Assembly: GCA_012730105.1 (NCBI GenBank) | Contig: JAAYBJ010000246.1 | Coordinates: forward strand, 1 to 44,748 | Origin: Candidatus Hydrogenedentota bacterium | GTDB taxonomy: Bacteria > Hydrogenedentota > Hydrogenedentia > Hydrogenedentales > CAITNO01 | DNA: 44,748 bases | Reading direction: 5' to 3' | Part shown: positions 7,964-16,405 of the stretch, piece after piece | Layout: each line of letters starts with the position of its first letter | Numbering within the stretch: position 1 is the stretch's first letter | Position numbers and translations under genes: made by a program | The notes under the pieces: generated by a model | The model's database searches: none | Seen by the model: only the letters and a program-made list of their open reading frames with translations | What the model was told of the DNA's origin: nothing

Positions 7964-8650
7964 CTACATGCCGCCAACAAAGATGCCGATTACTCCGGCA
8001 AGGCTCGGCAGCACCGGTTGGGTTGCACCCAGGTCCATGCTTACGCTGTTGTCCTGGCCTGGTGCGGGCGCTACATAGGGGACCCAGTCCACATGGCCAT
8101 CCATGTACAGGACGTTACACCCTCCCGGAACGTGATTAAACTGGGCGATACCGCCACCGTTGCCGAAGAGGTCCATCATGGTGAAAAGACTGCTCTGCGC
8201 CATGGCAGAGGTTTGCGGATTATTGACGTCTGTAATCAAAAATCGTTCGTTGCCTTCCTTGAGACGATAAATGGTTTCGCCGCCGCCGTTGCCGAGTCCC
8301 GGGGCAACATCAAGATCCGCCCCTACGATTTCAAGCAGTGTAATACCGGCGGTACTTGAAGGTAGCGCATCCATCAACACTCTACGCAGCAGTTCGTCAA
8401 TAGTGGCGCCAAACTGCGCCGAAATATAACCGTCATCAGGAGTGGGAAGATTCAACGCAGCGGTGCCGGCCGACAGGTTCGTCAGACTGCTCATCGCAAC
8501 GGGCGGCAGATAAGGCTTGTTCAGCAGGTCAAACATCCATCCGATGTACATATAACTGCGGCTATGTCGTTTCCTCTTATAAAAGTCCCAATCCCCGTTC
8601 GCATCCTTCAAATCATCAATCGAATCCTCCGCATCCGAAGGACAAATCAA
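7964..8650 (-). pseudogene. Prepilin-like protein copy 1, distal part after an amber codon
   Basis: This is the remainder of the prepilin-like gene begun at 8968. It is readable without further stops and is colinear with residues of the intact paralogue at 11674-12675 ([10 protein letters not shown], then [15 protein letters not shown], then [17 protein letters not shown]). It ends in the processing-associated motif [17 protein letters not shown], a variant of H-X9-DG with ten residues between His and Asp-Gly. A TAG at 8681-8683 replaces the paralogue's Trp codon (TGG) in [10 protein letters not shown]. Its 5' end has only a TTG inside conserved sequence, so it is not an independent gene. The rest is well conserved, so inactivation would be recent, unless the TAG is read through or is a sequencing error. 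Confidence 0.8.
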
Positions 8651-8680
8651 AATGGAAGGATCGCTGTTGTAATTGGGATA

Positions 8681-8968
8681 CTAGGCGGTAACTTGCGGCG
8701 AGCAGCCCAGAACCAGTTCATCAAGAACGTTGCCATTAGGCCAGCCATCGCGCAGCGTGCTGGTAATCTGCAAAGGCGGCCAATAATCCTTCTGTTCATC
8801 GGCGTACAGTTTGAAGATAGTGCCCCATTGTTTCAGGTTGTTCTGACAAGATTTCCGGCGGGCCGCCTCGCGGGCGCGCGCCAGGGCCGGCAATAAGATG
8901 GCGGCCAGAATGCCTATTATGGCGATTACTACCAACAGTTCAATCAGGGTAAACCCTTTACGTTTCAT
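8681..8968 (-). CDS. Prepilin-like protein copy 1, N-terminal part up to the amber codon
   Basis: This 95-aa product begins with a class III/type IV prepilin leader: MKRKG followed by [20 protein letters not shown], with Glu at position 5 of the mature protein, as in type II secretion pseudopilins and planctomycete-type pilins. The ribosome site AAAGGA lies about 10 nt before the ATG. The sequence is colinear with the intact copy at 11674-12675 and stops at TAG, where that copy has Trp. A truncated pilin helix could still be made. It is transcribed divergently from the remnant oxidoreductase at 9242. Confidence 0.8.
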   Translation of the reverse strand: MKRKGFTLIELLVVIAIIGILAAILLPALARAREAARRKSCQNNLKQWGTIFKLYADEQKDYWPPLQITSTLRDGWPNGNVLDELVLGCSPQVTA

Positions 8969-9151
8969 TGGAAAAAATCCTTTCGCTTTTTATAATAAAA
9001 ACTTAATCCACAAACTCACCCCTCAAAAAGTTGTCTTTACCTCCTTTCTTGTTAAAAATACGCAATACCAAGTCAATAAAAGATCACCATCCACATCCCT
9101 TTTATTCAAGTTAAAGACTATCACCGCGGCAACTATCGACTTATAAGTGCG

Positions 9152-9206
9152 CCTATCGTATGGTAGGGAATTATAATCCATTCGGTTGAGCCTGTCAACT
9201 ATTTTT
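9152..9206 (+). promoter_or_regulatory. Conserved intergenic regulatory block, copy 1
   Basis: The block holds a near-palindrome CCTATCGTATGGTAGG (9152-9167), a TATAAT (9172-9177), and a small hairpin GTTGA-gcctg-TCAAC (9185-9199) followed by TATTTTTTAG. The same order and spacing recur at 12859-12914 before the intact oxidoreductase, although the flanking sequence has diverged. Confidence 0.45.
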
Positions 9207-9241
9207 TAGTTTTCAGGCTTCGAAACAAAAAAGAACGCTTG

Positions 9242-9612
9242 ATGCCAAGAATCAAAAGAACGTTATGATGTATTTGTGCGGCGGCAATGAGTTGTAACAT
9301 CACCGCACAGTGTGGGTGGTGTGATGCAAACGCCGCCCCAGCAGGCCTTCGCTAGTATCGGCGCGTGGACGGATTGACCTCGAGCGGGTTGACCGCTACC
9401 GATACAGGCGACCAGGGAACCGTCGGCGGATTGGCCCGCAAGCGCTATACCCATATTGGCACAGTCAAAGACTTTCGTCCCTCGGGGGCCGCTTTGGCAC
9501 TGGGCGCGGGTATTGCGGTTCAAGACCTCGCTTACGATAAACCGGGCAAGGTGTTGGCTGAAAAAAGACAATGCCTCTATGCGGCATTTAACGGATGCAA
9601 ACGTGATTCCCG
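9242..9612 (+). pseudogene. Remnant of FAD-dependent oxidoreductase (decayed duplicate)
   Basis: About 370 bp align in patches with the intact gene at 12950-14674. The 5' part matches its start and signal-peptide region. A piece from about 9365 matches the intact gene from about 13207 (CGGATTGACCTCG). A piece from about 9500 matches its 3' end (ATTGCGGTTCAAGACCTCGC, intact copy about 14593). Two internal deletions, roughly 130 bp and 1.2 kb in intact-copy terms, plus frame damage remove most of the enzyme. The fragment is clearly non-functional as an oxidoreductase. It forms copy 1 of a divergent pair with the damaged prepilin gene. Confidence 0.85.
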
Positions 9613-9830
9613 GAAGTCGTGCGATTCGATTTCACCCGATGCTGTATGCAGGTGCATCAAATCCAACCAAGGCTTGCATCACGAGCACTACGGAAGTGCC
9701 TGCGAAATATGATTTCGCTAAAAAAATACCGCGAAACATTTTCCAATCCTGGCAAGTCCATACAACTCAAGGGTCTATTCGCTTTTTTACGGGAAAGCCA
9801 TTCAGTCCGATACTTAAAGAAAGGAATAGC

Positions 9831-11303
9831 ATGACCGTTGGAATCTGTATCGGTCTCGCTCTAATTATTCAAACTATGACAATTGCAGACGCCGATCTGT
9901 CACCCACCGTCAAGGAATGGGTGGACATCACCCTCTCTCGACAGGGTGAAACGTGGGACGAAGCAGCGGGCATGATTGGAAGCAGCGAGGGAAACAGTAC
10001 CCGTGGCACCATGTTTTATGCCTTGGGACTGCTGCAACGGGGACGCGGGGAAGATGGGGAGCGCGCCTGCAAAACCATTCGATCTGTGTGCAAGCAGCAA
10101 TATGTCGCCCCAGGATCCAAATACCATGGAACATTCAGTCGCTCCGACACAGATAAACCGCCTAGGGATGGAGGCGACTATGACCAAAACTGGCGTGAGT
10201 TTATCGGGCTCAGCATGATTCTTATACTGGAACAATGCGGCGATTCAGTAGACGAAGAAACCAGGCAAGCCATGCTGAATGCGTTGCGCTACGCCTGTGA
10301 AGGCGCGTATGAACGCAATGTTTCATGGCAGTACACGAATATCAGTCTTATGAGCGCCTTTCTGCTGGGCTGGGGCGCCAAACAATTCGCTAACCCAGAA
10401 TGGAAGGCCAGGGGAGAAGAACTCAGCCGGGACATATATGAGAATTTCATAAAGCACGGAACCTTTACCGAATACAATTCCCCCACCTATAACGGGGTAA
10501 ACCTGTGGGCCTTGGCGGCATGGCGCGTCATTGCGCCAACCCCGGAGATGGCTGTCATGGGCACGGAAATGGAGGCCGGTTTATGGCGTGATATCGCCCG
10601 GTCCTACCATGCTGGGCTAAGTAATTTTTGTGGGCCCTATGATAGAAGTTATGGAATGGATATGCGGCGATACTTTGCCATTACGGGTATCGCTATAGCG
10701 CTGGCAACGGAATCCCCGGCATCCATGCCTGATCTTTCTAGCCACACCCATCTCCATGACGTAGCCTACTTGCCATTGCTGGCCTTACTCGGCCTTCAGG
10801 TGCCGGAGGATGCCATGGCTCATTTGAAATCCTTTCAGGGAACGCGGCGATATGCTCGCATCATAGAAAAAGGAAGAACGGATCGCAGGGCCTACTCCTG
10901 GCTATATGACACCTATATGGTGGGCGTTCAAACCAATTCGCGCGGGACAAAAATATCAAGCCAGTATCACCCCTTTACCGTCCATTGGAAGGGAAACAAT
11001 GATGCCATTTCCTGGATCCGGTTTATCAGCGATACCTTGGCAATCATTTCTCTCTCTGGGGATGCCATAGAAATGCAGCCTGCAAGAAAAAGCGTCCAGA
11101 CCGTGCTGAACTTCGAAATCTATGCGCCAGGCGCGGAAATGGCATCTTTTAACGCCGGGTCATGGAACTTGCCCGGGATAACCATTAAAACACCGGTTGT
11201 TCCAGTTAACCCTGAAGTAAAGCAGAAGGACAACACCTTCACGGTTTCTTATCCTATCCCTGAAGGTCACAAAAGAAACCGTTTGATTATTGAGGTCAAC
11301 TAA
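9831..11303 (+). CDS. Secreted protein of unknown function, possible helical-toroid enzyme
   Basis: 490 aa from the ATG at 9831, chosen because AAAGGA sits about 8 nt upstream and a signal-like segment (GICIGLALIIQTMTIADA) follows. The frame is open upstream only because it runs through the oxidoreductase remnant. The protein is helix-rich with aromatic, glycine-containing loops such as TEYNSPTYNGVNLWALAAWR and GPYDRSYGMDMRRYF, and its C-terminal third looks beta-rich. This layout resembles (alpha/alpha) toroid polysaccharide lyases or hydrolases with a C-terminal beta domain, but I recognise no named family and see no certain catalytic residues. It lies between the two copies of the duplicated prepilin/oxidoreductase module. 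Confidence 0.75.
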   Translation: MTVGICIGLALIIQTMTIADADLSPTVKEWVDITLSRQGETWDEAAGMIGSSEGNSTRGTMFYALGLLQRGRGEDGERACKTIRSVCKQQYVAPGSKYHGTFSRSDTDKPPRDGGDYDQNWREFIGLSMILILEQCGDSVDEETRQAMLNALRYACEGAYERNVSWQYTNISLMSAFLLGWGAKQFANPEWKARGEELSRDIYENFIKHGTFTEYNSPTYNGVNLWALAAWRVIAPTPEMAVMGTEMEAGLWRDIARSYHAGLSNFCGPYDRSYGMDMRRYFAITGIAIALATESPASMPDLSSHTHLHDVAYLPLLALLGLQVPEDAMAHLKSFQGTRRYARIIEKGRTDRRAYSWLYDTYMVGVQTNSRGTKISSQYHPFTVHWKGNNDAISWIRFISDTLAIISLSGDAIEMQPARKSVQTVLNFEIYAPGAEMASFNAGSWNLPGITIKTPVVPVNPEVKQKDNTFTVSYPIPEGHKRNRLIIEVN

Positions 11304-11423
11304 TCCGCTTTGTGTCATTGGTTTCACCGGCCACGCAGATAAGTCCCGTAGTATTTGGCGCCGGACTTGCGGAAGTCACCCCGTTTATCAAACAGTTCTG
11401 GCATGACCGCCCCTTCCGGGGAC

Positions 11424-11450
11424 TTCGTTGACCACACTGACCTTATTGAC
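11424..11450. repeat. Nonamer repeat, three units
   Basis: TTCGTTGAC, CACACTGAC, CTTATTGAC are the reverse-complement form of the GTCAATAAG-like unit. They lie in the 370-bp gap 11304-11673, which otherwise contains only sequence resembling 5219-5304 (at 11381-11464) and the hairpin at 11626-11651. Confidence 0.65.
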
Positions 11451-11625
11451 GTGCATCTGGTGCCTTGCCGGGGCATACGGAAGAGCCAAGCCTGTGACGG
11501 ATGCTGTGTTCCGTTCCCAAGTTGAATCCCTTTGCAGTCGTCCCCTACACCTTCAGAAACCGGGTCTGATAAACAAAACAAACAGGATATAAATATACGG
11601 TGCCCAGAACTCGGCACACCAATAA

Positions 11626-11651
11626 CCCCCGCGGGCCTGAACCCGCGGGGG
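11626..11651 (-). terminator. Terminator-like hairpin of prepilin copy 2
   Basis: A perfect 10-bp stem: CCCCCGCGGG (11626-11635), loop CCTGAA, CCCGCGGGGG (11642-11651). It lies 22 bp past the stop of the minus-strand prepilin gene. Short T-rich stretches flank both sides. Confidence 0.7.
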
Positions 11652-11673
11652 AATGGTTTTTAGCGGTAAAGAA

Positions 11674-12675
11674 TTACAGATCTGCGTTAAAGATACCGAT
11701 GACGCCGGCCAGACTCGGCAGCACGGGCTGGGTCGCCCCCAAGTCCATGCTTACACTGTTGTCCTGACCCGGGGCGGGCGCCACATAGGGGATCCAGTCC
11801 ACATGGCCGTCCATAAACAGGACGTTGCAGCCACCGGGAACGTGGTTAAACAGGGCGATACCGCCGCTGTTACCGAAGAGGTCCATCATCGCAAACAGCG
11901 AACTCTGGGCCATGGCGGAAGTCTGCGGATTGTTGACGTCCGTGATCATAAACCGCTCATTCCCTTCCTTGAGCCGGTAGATGGTGTCGCCGCCGCCGTT
12001 ACCCAAGCCGGCGGGGACATCCACATCTTCGCCTACAACCCTAAGCATTGAGATGCCGACAGGAGGATTGGCTTCCGTCAGTACTTTTCTCAATAACTCA
12101 TCAATCAAGGCGCCGAACTGCGCGGAGATAAACCCGCCGTCAGGTGCAGGAAGACTTAGCGCGGAGGTACCGGCCGACAGGTTCGCAAGGCTACTTATCT
12201 CAACGGGCGGCAGATAGGGCTTGTTCAGCAGATCGAACATCCAGCCTATGTATAAATAACTGTAGGTGTAACTCTGGTTCGGCTTATAAAAGTCCCAATC
12301 ACCGTCGGCGTTCTTCAGATCGTCAATCGAGTTCTCCGCATCCGACGGACAAATCAAGATCGAGGGATCGCTGTTATAGTTGGGATACCAGGCGGTATAT
12401 TGCGGCTGGGCGCCAAGGTCAAGTTCTTCCAACAGTGAGCCACTGGGCCAGCCATCGCGAAGGATGCTGGTAATCTGCAGGGGCGGCCAGTAATCCTTTT
12501 GCTCATCCGCATACAGTTTGAAGATGGTGCCCCATTGCTTCAGGTTGTTTTGACAGGACTTCCGGCGGGCCGCCTCACGGGCGCGCGCCAGGGCCGGCAA
12601 CAGGATGGCGGCCAGAATGCCTATTATGGCGATTACTACCAACAGTTCAATCAGCGTAAAACCATTACGTTTCAT
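11674..12675 (-). CDS. Prepilin-like protein with H-X-DG C-terminal domain (intact copy)
   Basis: 333 aa from the ATG at 12675, preceded by AAAGGA at about 10 nt as in copy 1. The frame extends to a TTG at 12723, but the prepilin leader fixes the start. MKRNG is followed by [20 protein letters not shown] and an amphipathic helix ([20 protein letters not shown]), which is the type IV pilin / type II pseudopilin N-terminus cleaved by a prepilin peptidase. The globular domain has [11 protein letters not shown], and near the end [17 protein letters not shown], a processing-associated motif with one residue more than the usual H-X9-DG. It is probably exported to the envelope; its partner is unknown. 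It is divergent from the oxidoreductase at 12950 and shares a 274-bp regulatory gap with it. Confidence 0.92.
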   Translation of the reverse strand: MKRNGFTLIELLVVIAIIGILAAILLPALARAREAARRKSCQNNLKQWGTIFKLYADEQKDYWPPLQITSILRDGWPSGSLLEELDLGAQPQYTAWYPNYNSDPSILICPSDAENSIDDLKNADGDWDFYKPNQSYTYSYLYIGWMFDLLNKPYLPPVEISSLANLSAGTSALSLPAPDGGFISAQFGALIDELLRKVLTEANPPVGISMLRVVGEDVDVPAGLGNGGGDTIYRLKEGNERFMITDVNNPQTSAMAQSSLFAMMDLFGNSGGIALFNHVPGGCNVLFMDGHVDWIPYVAPAPGQDNSVSMDLGATQPVLPSLAGVIGIFNADL

Positions 12676-12858
12676 TGGAAAAAATCCTTTCTGTTTCTTG
12701 TAACATAGACTTGTCCTGCACAATAAATCCTCAAAAAGTTGTCTTTGCCTCCTTTCTTGTTAACAATACGCAATACCAAGTCAACAAAAAATAATCATCC
12801 TTGCCCGTTTTATCTAAATGAAAAAACTAACACCGGGCCGATTATGGAGATAAAAAAT

Positions 12859-12914
12859 CCCTATCGTGTGGTAGGGAATTATAATCCATGCGGTTGAACT
12901 TTTCAACTATTTTT
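12859..12914 (+). promoter_or_regulatory. Conserved intergenic regulatory block, copy 2
   Basis: Near-palindrome CCCTATCGTGTGGTAGGG (12859-12876), TATAAT (12880-12885), hairpin GTTGAA-ctt-TTCAAC (12893-12907) and TATTTTTTAG. Compared with copy 1 the hairpin is retained although its loop and one stem pair differ. I see no good -35 box at 17 bp. The hairpin would start close to the transcription start, so it may be an operator rather than an attenuator. Confidence 0.45.
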
Positions 12915-12949
12915 TAGTTTTCAGGTTTCGAAACAAAAAGGAACGCAGG

Positions 12950-14674
12950 ATGCCGGGAATCAAAAGAATACTGTGGTTTATTTTTGCGCTTGCAACAAGT
13001 TTTAGCATCACCGCACAGTCCGGGTGGTGTGATGCGAACGCGGACCCATCCAGCCTGCGCTACTATCGACGCGTAGTGCCAGGAGAACCGAAGCCTATCG
13101 CGTGCGATGTGTTGGTCTACGGCGGCACACCGGCCGGGGTGACGGCCGCCGTTGAGGCCTCGCGGATGGATAAGAAGGCTGTCTTGCTGTCTTTCAATCG
13201 GCACGTCGGCGGATTGACCTCGGGCGGATTGACCGCCACCGATACAGGCGATCAGGAAACCATCGGCGGATTGGCCCGCGAGTTCTATACCCGAATCGGC
13301 GCCATCAAAGACTTTCGCCCCTCGGAAGCCGAGGCGCTGTTTCTGGATATGCTGGAGGAGGCCGGTGTTACCGTCCTCTTTGAACGCTGCCTGGAATCGG
13401 TGACCGTCGAAGAGGGCCGCTTGGTATCCGCCACCATGGAAACAGGAGAAACCTTCGATGCTGCGGTCTTCATAGACGCCACCTATGAAGGCGATCTGAT
13501 GGCGGCAGCCGGTGTCTCGTACCGTGTCGGACGGGAACCCGCAGGCGCATACGGCGAATCTTTGGCAGGCCAGTGGCAACAGGTCTCCTGGGAGGACACC
13601 TACCAGTTCTGCAGGTTGCCGCTGAGCCCTTATGTGGAACCGGGCCATCCGGAATCGGGTCTGCTGCCTGAAATCGCTTCGGAACCGCCCGGCCGACCGG
13701 GCGAAGGCGACTATAAGGTGCAGGCCTACAATTTCCGCATGTACCTTACGGACAAGGAAGGAAGCGTTCCATTCCCCAAACCGGCCGGCTATGATCCCGG
13801 CCGCTACGCGTTACTCGCGCGATTTCTTAATGCGGACCCGGACATTGAATGGAAACTCAATTACACTGTGGCGCCCATGACCGACGGGCCGGTCCAAATG
13901 CGCAACGGCGATTCCAACAACGCGGGAAGTTTCTCGTCGGATTATATCGGCGGCAATTATCGCTGGCCGGACGGCACCTACGAGCCGGGGTCTTTTGCGG
14001 AACTTCCAGCTCCTCGACGCGGACTGTCCATGCCCTTCCAACAACTTTACAAAATGCGGGAACACATCTTTCAGGACCATGTCGCCTATCAGCAGGGGCT
14101 CATGTACTTTCTGGCAAACGACTCCCGGGTTCCCGATGCACTTCAAGAAAGGGTGAATCGATTCGGACTCGACCCGCGCGAGTTTCAGGACACGGGGCAC
14201 TGGCCACATCAGTTGTACGTGCGAGAAGGCCGCCGCATGGTGTCCGAGTACGTGATGACCCAGGCGAATTGTGAATCAAAACGGACAGCACAAGATTCCG
14301 TTGGGCTGGCGTCATACCCGATGGACTCCCACTTCTGCCAGCGTGTGGTCGTCGAGGAAAAAGGAGTCACTACCGTCCGGAACGAAGGCGGTTTCGGACA
14401 CCGGTGTTCCAAGCCCTATCCCGTCTCCTATCGTTCCATGGTTCCCAAAAGGGAGGAATGCACCAACCTGCTGGTGCCGGTCTGCCTTTCCGCCTCGCAC
14501 GCCGCCTACGGCTCCATCCGCATGGAGCCGGTGTTTATGATTCTCGGGCAGAGCGCCGGAATGGCGGCAGCATTGGCGATGGATGAGGACATTGCGGTTC
14601 AAGACCTCGCCTATGCGAAATTGGGCAAAGTATTGGCGGAAAAGGGGCAATGCCTCTTTTCGGCTTTGAAGTAA
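12950..14674 (+). CDS. Secreted FAD-dependent oxidoreductase
   Basis: 574 aa. A signal peptide (KRILWFIFALATSFSITAQS) precedes the FAD-binding Rossmann segment DVLVYGGTPAGVTAAVEASR (residues 53-72), with GGTPAG as the dinucleotide-binding loop. The next conserved segment is HVGGLTSGGLTATDTGD, typical of the FAD_oxidored family often annotated as xanthan-lyase-associated or glucose-inhibited-division-like. The C-terminal part has the second FAD segment ILGQSAGMAAALAM. AAGGA lies about 12 nt before the ATG. The substrate is unknown; such secreted members are abundant next to glycosidases in PVC-type genomes. A truncated paralogue lies at 9242-9612. Family assignment is firm. Confidence 0.9.
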   Translation: MPGIKRILWFIFALATSFSITAQSGWCDANADPSSLRYYRRVVPGEPKPIACDVLVYGGTPAGVTAAVEASRMDKKAVLLSFNRHVGGLTSGGLTATDTGDQETIGGLAREFYTRIGAIKDFRPSEAEALFLDMLEEAGVTVLFERCLESVTVEEGRLVSATMETGETFDAAVFIDATYEGDLMAAAGVSYRVGREPAGAYGESLAGQWQQVSWEDTYQFCRLPLSPYVEPGHPESGLLPEIASEPPGRPGEGDYKVQAYNFRMYLTDKEGSVPFPKPAGYDPGRYALLARFLNADPDIEWKLNYTVAPMTDGPVQMRNGDSNNAGSFSSDYIGGNYRWPDGTYEPGSFAELPAPRRGLSMPFQQLYKMREHIFQDHVAYQQGLMYFLANDSRVPDALQERVNRFGLDPREFQDTGHWPHQLYVREGRRMVSEYVMTQANCESKRTAQDSVGLASYPMDSHFCQRVVVEEKGVTTVRNEGGFGHRCSKPYPVSYRSMVPKREECTNLLVPVCLSASHAAYGSIRMEPVFMILGQSAGMAAALAMDEDIAVQDLAYAKLGKVLAEKGQCLFSALK

Positions 14675-14747
14675 TAAACACGCGATTCCCGAAAGGCGTA
14701 CGCTTCGACGTCGTCTGCACTGCCCGGCGATGGCTTTGAGAGGGAAC

Positions 14748-14907
14748 CTTATTGACAGTATTGACCGAAGAGACGGAAGTGTCAACAGGATATCTGATTG
14801 CGCAACATTAAGAGCGGTCGAATGCCTTTGCAGGGAAAAAGCCGGGCATCCCACTACATCGCCCTCTATTTGTCAGTGGAGTCAATAAGGTCAATACGGT
14901 CCATACA
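14748..14907. repeat. Nonamer repeat pair in inverted orientation
   Basis: The left part is CTTATTGAC, AGTATTGAC (14748-14765). The right part is GTCAGTGGA, GTCAATAAG, GTCAATACG, GTCCATACA (14872-14907). It lies between the convergent 3' ends of the oxidoreductase and the response regulator. The segment TATTTGTCAGTGGAGTCAAT is also present at 5314-5333. Confidence 0.75.
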
Positions 14908-14937
14908 GGCCCATTTCCCGGATCGTGTACATGTGGG

Positions 14938-15867
14938 CTATGCCGAGGCGAACATGCGCGCGCTGATGCGGTCGGGGGCCCCGCTTTTGGCAAGCAGGAG
15001 CAGGCGCATGGTTTCGCCGAGCAATTCCTCCGCACTTGGCGCCCGTTTGCCGTCGTTGCAGGTGACAATGCCAAAGCATAGATCTGTGCCGGAATCGGCG
15101 CGGACATCGGCCTTGAGCACATCCGTGATTTCGCGTCGAATCTTGTTCGCGTAGGATATGGCATTGGGCAGGTGGGTATGGGGCAAAATAGCAGCGAACT
15201 GGGTGTCGTCATAGCGGGCAAGGATATCGAAGGCGCGGCTACTGCTGCGCAACGCCATCGCCATCTCCACCAGCATGTCCTTTATGCCGTCCCGTTCGTC
15301 ATCGGAATCCTCCGCGCCGCTCTCATCAAAATCGAAGAGCAGACAGGACAGGGGGTAACGGTAGCGATGCGCTTTTTCCGCTTCCTCTTGGAGACGCTCC
15401 ACCAAAAATCTGCGGTTGCGCAGTCCCGTCAACTGGTCCGTGTAGATCGGGTCGGTAAGCACATACGGCCCCGACACAGGACCCGAAAAATCCTGACGGG
15501 TACGCAGGGCTGCTTCCACCTGAACAATGACGATGGGCAGGTTATAGGGCTTGGCTACATAATCCACCGCGCCAAGATCATAGCCGAGCGCCACATCTTC
15601 AGAAGAGCCGCGGGCCGTCACAAAAATCACCGGGATGTCCATGGTAAGCGGGTCGGATTTGAGCTGCCGGCATATCTCATGACCGTCAATATCCGGCAAA
15701 CCAATATCCAGCAGTACAAGTTGCACGTTTCCTGTGCGGCAGATTTCGAGTGCCTGACTACCGGAATACGCGGCAACCGTATGATAACCGAAAAGGTGCA
15801 GGCCGTCACATAAGACGGTCGCCTCATCCCGGCAGTCATCAACAACGCATATGTTTATTGAATACAC
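14938..15867 (-). CDS. Response regulator with degenerate GGDEF domain (PleD-like)
   Basis: 309 aa from a GTG at 15867, supported by AAAGGA 8 nt upstream. The receiver domain (about 1-120) has the acidic pair Asp10/Asp11, the phosphoacceptor Asp54 in LLDIGLPD, Thr84 and Lys106 in AKPYN, so it should be phosphorylatable. The linker leads to a diguanylate-cyclase fold starting with TDQLTGLRNRRFL (about 143-155). The signature that should read GGDEF reads DDTQF (ARYDDTQFAAILP, about 217-230), so the metal- and GTP-binding residues are lost and cyclase activity is unlikely. It may act as a c-di-GMP or GTP sensor or as a protein-interaction output. No histidine kinase is adjacent. Confidence 0.9.
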   Translation of the reverse strand: MYSINICVVDDCRDEATVLCDGLHLFGYHTVAAYSGSQALEICRTGNVQLVLLDIGLPDIDGHEICRQLKSDPLTMDIPVIFVTARGSSEDVALGYDLGAVDYVAKPYNLPIVIVQVEAALRTRQDFSGPVSGPYVLTDPIYTDQLTGLRNRRFLVERLQEEAEKAHRYRYPLSCLLFDFDESGAEDSDDERDGIKDMLVEMAMALRSSSRAFDILARYDDTQFAAILPHTHLPNAISYANKIRREITDVLKADVRADSGTDLCFGIVTCNDGKRAPSAEELLGETMRLLLLAKSGAPDRISARMFASA

Positions 15868-16405
15868 AGCACCAATCCTTTTCCCGCGTGCCGCTCTGTT
15901 TTATTGTAGCAGCAGCTTACCACGTCTCCCCGCACCACATCGAAGGGGAAAACTCGCTCTCTCCCTTGTGTTAATTCATAACACCGAAAGAGTGTTTTTT
16001 TCGTATATCATAATTATACCCTACAAAAACCGCAACGGGGACAGGAATTTCATCCCAGACACATCCCCGCCTTTCCATAACAATCTTCATACTGCACCAT
16101 AACCATAACACTTTTTTCATATCTGGAGTCAACTTTGCACAGAATTGATATTTTTATTTTAAGCGCCAGATAAAAGACCCGTATCGGTCCGCACCAGGCG
16201 TTTCAGAGAACCTACACAGCGCGACATACTGTAACTTCAAGTATCGCATTGCCTTCCAGGAAGAACTATTCCAGGCACGCCAAAAAACGGGTTTGGACAC
16301 GAGAATGCGCACGGGGTACACTTAGGCCTAGTGGCCGCATCCTACACCTCCCGACAGTCGGGTTGCCCGGGGCGTTCACTACCCGTTGAAAGAGGGAAGC
16401 ACAGC
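15868..16405. other. 538-bp divergent intergenic region, AT-rich
   Basis: This separates the response regulator (minus) from the transglutaminase-like lipoprotein (plus). It is AT-rich compared with its neighbours, especially 15960-16170. ACAC-cgaaaga-GTGT followed by a T run lies near 15983-16005 and could be a weak hairpin. I see no convincing gene or clear promoter pair. Confidence 0.5.

Noticed and set aside
8681-8683. TAG as pyrrolysine or another recoded residue
   Set aside because: The paralogue has Trp (TGG) there, and nothing in the window suggests recoding machinery; a point mutation is simpler.
9456-9830. N-terminal extension of the gene at 9831
   Set aside because: The open stretch runs through the oxidoreductase remnant. 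The ATG at 9831 has its own ribosome site and signal peptide.
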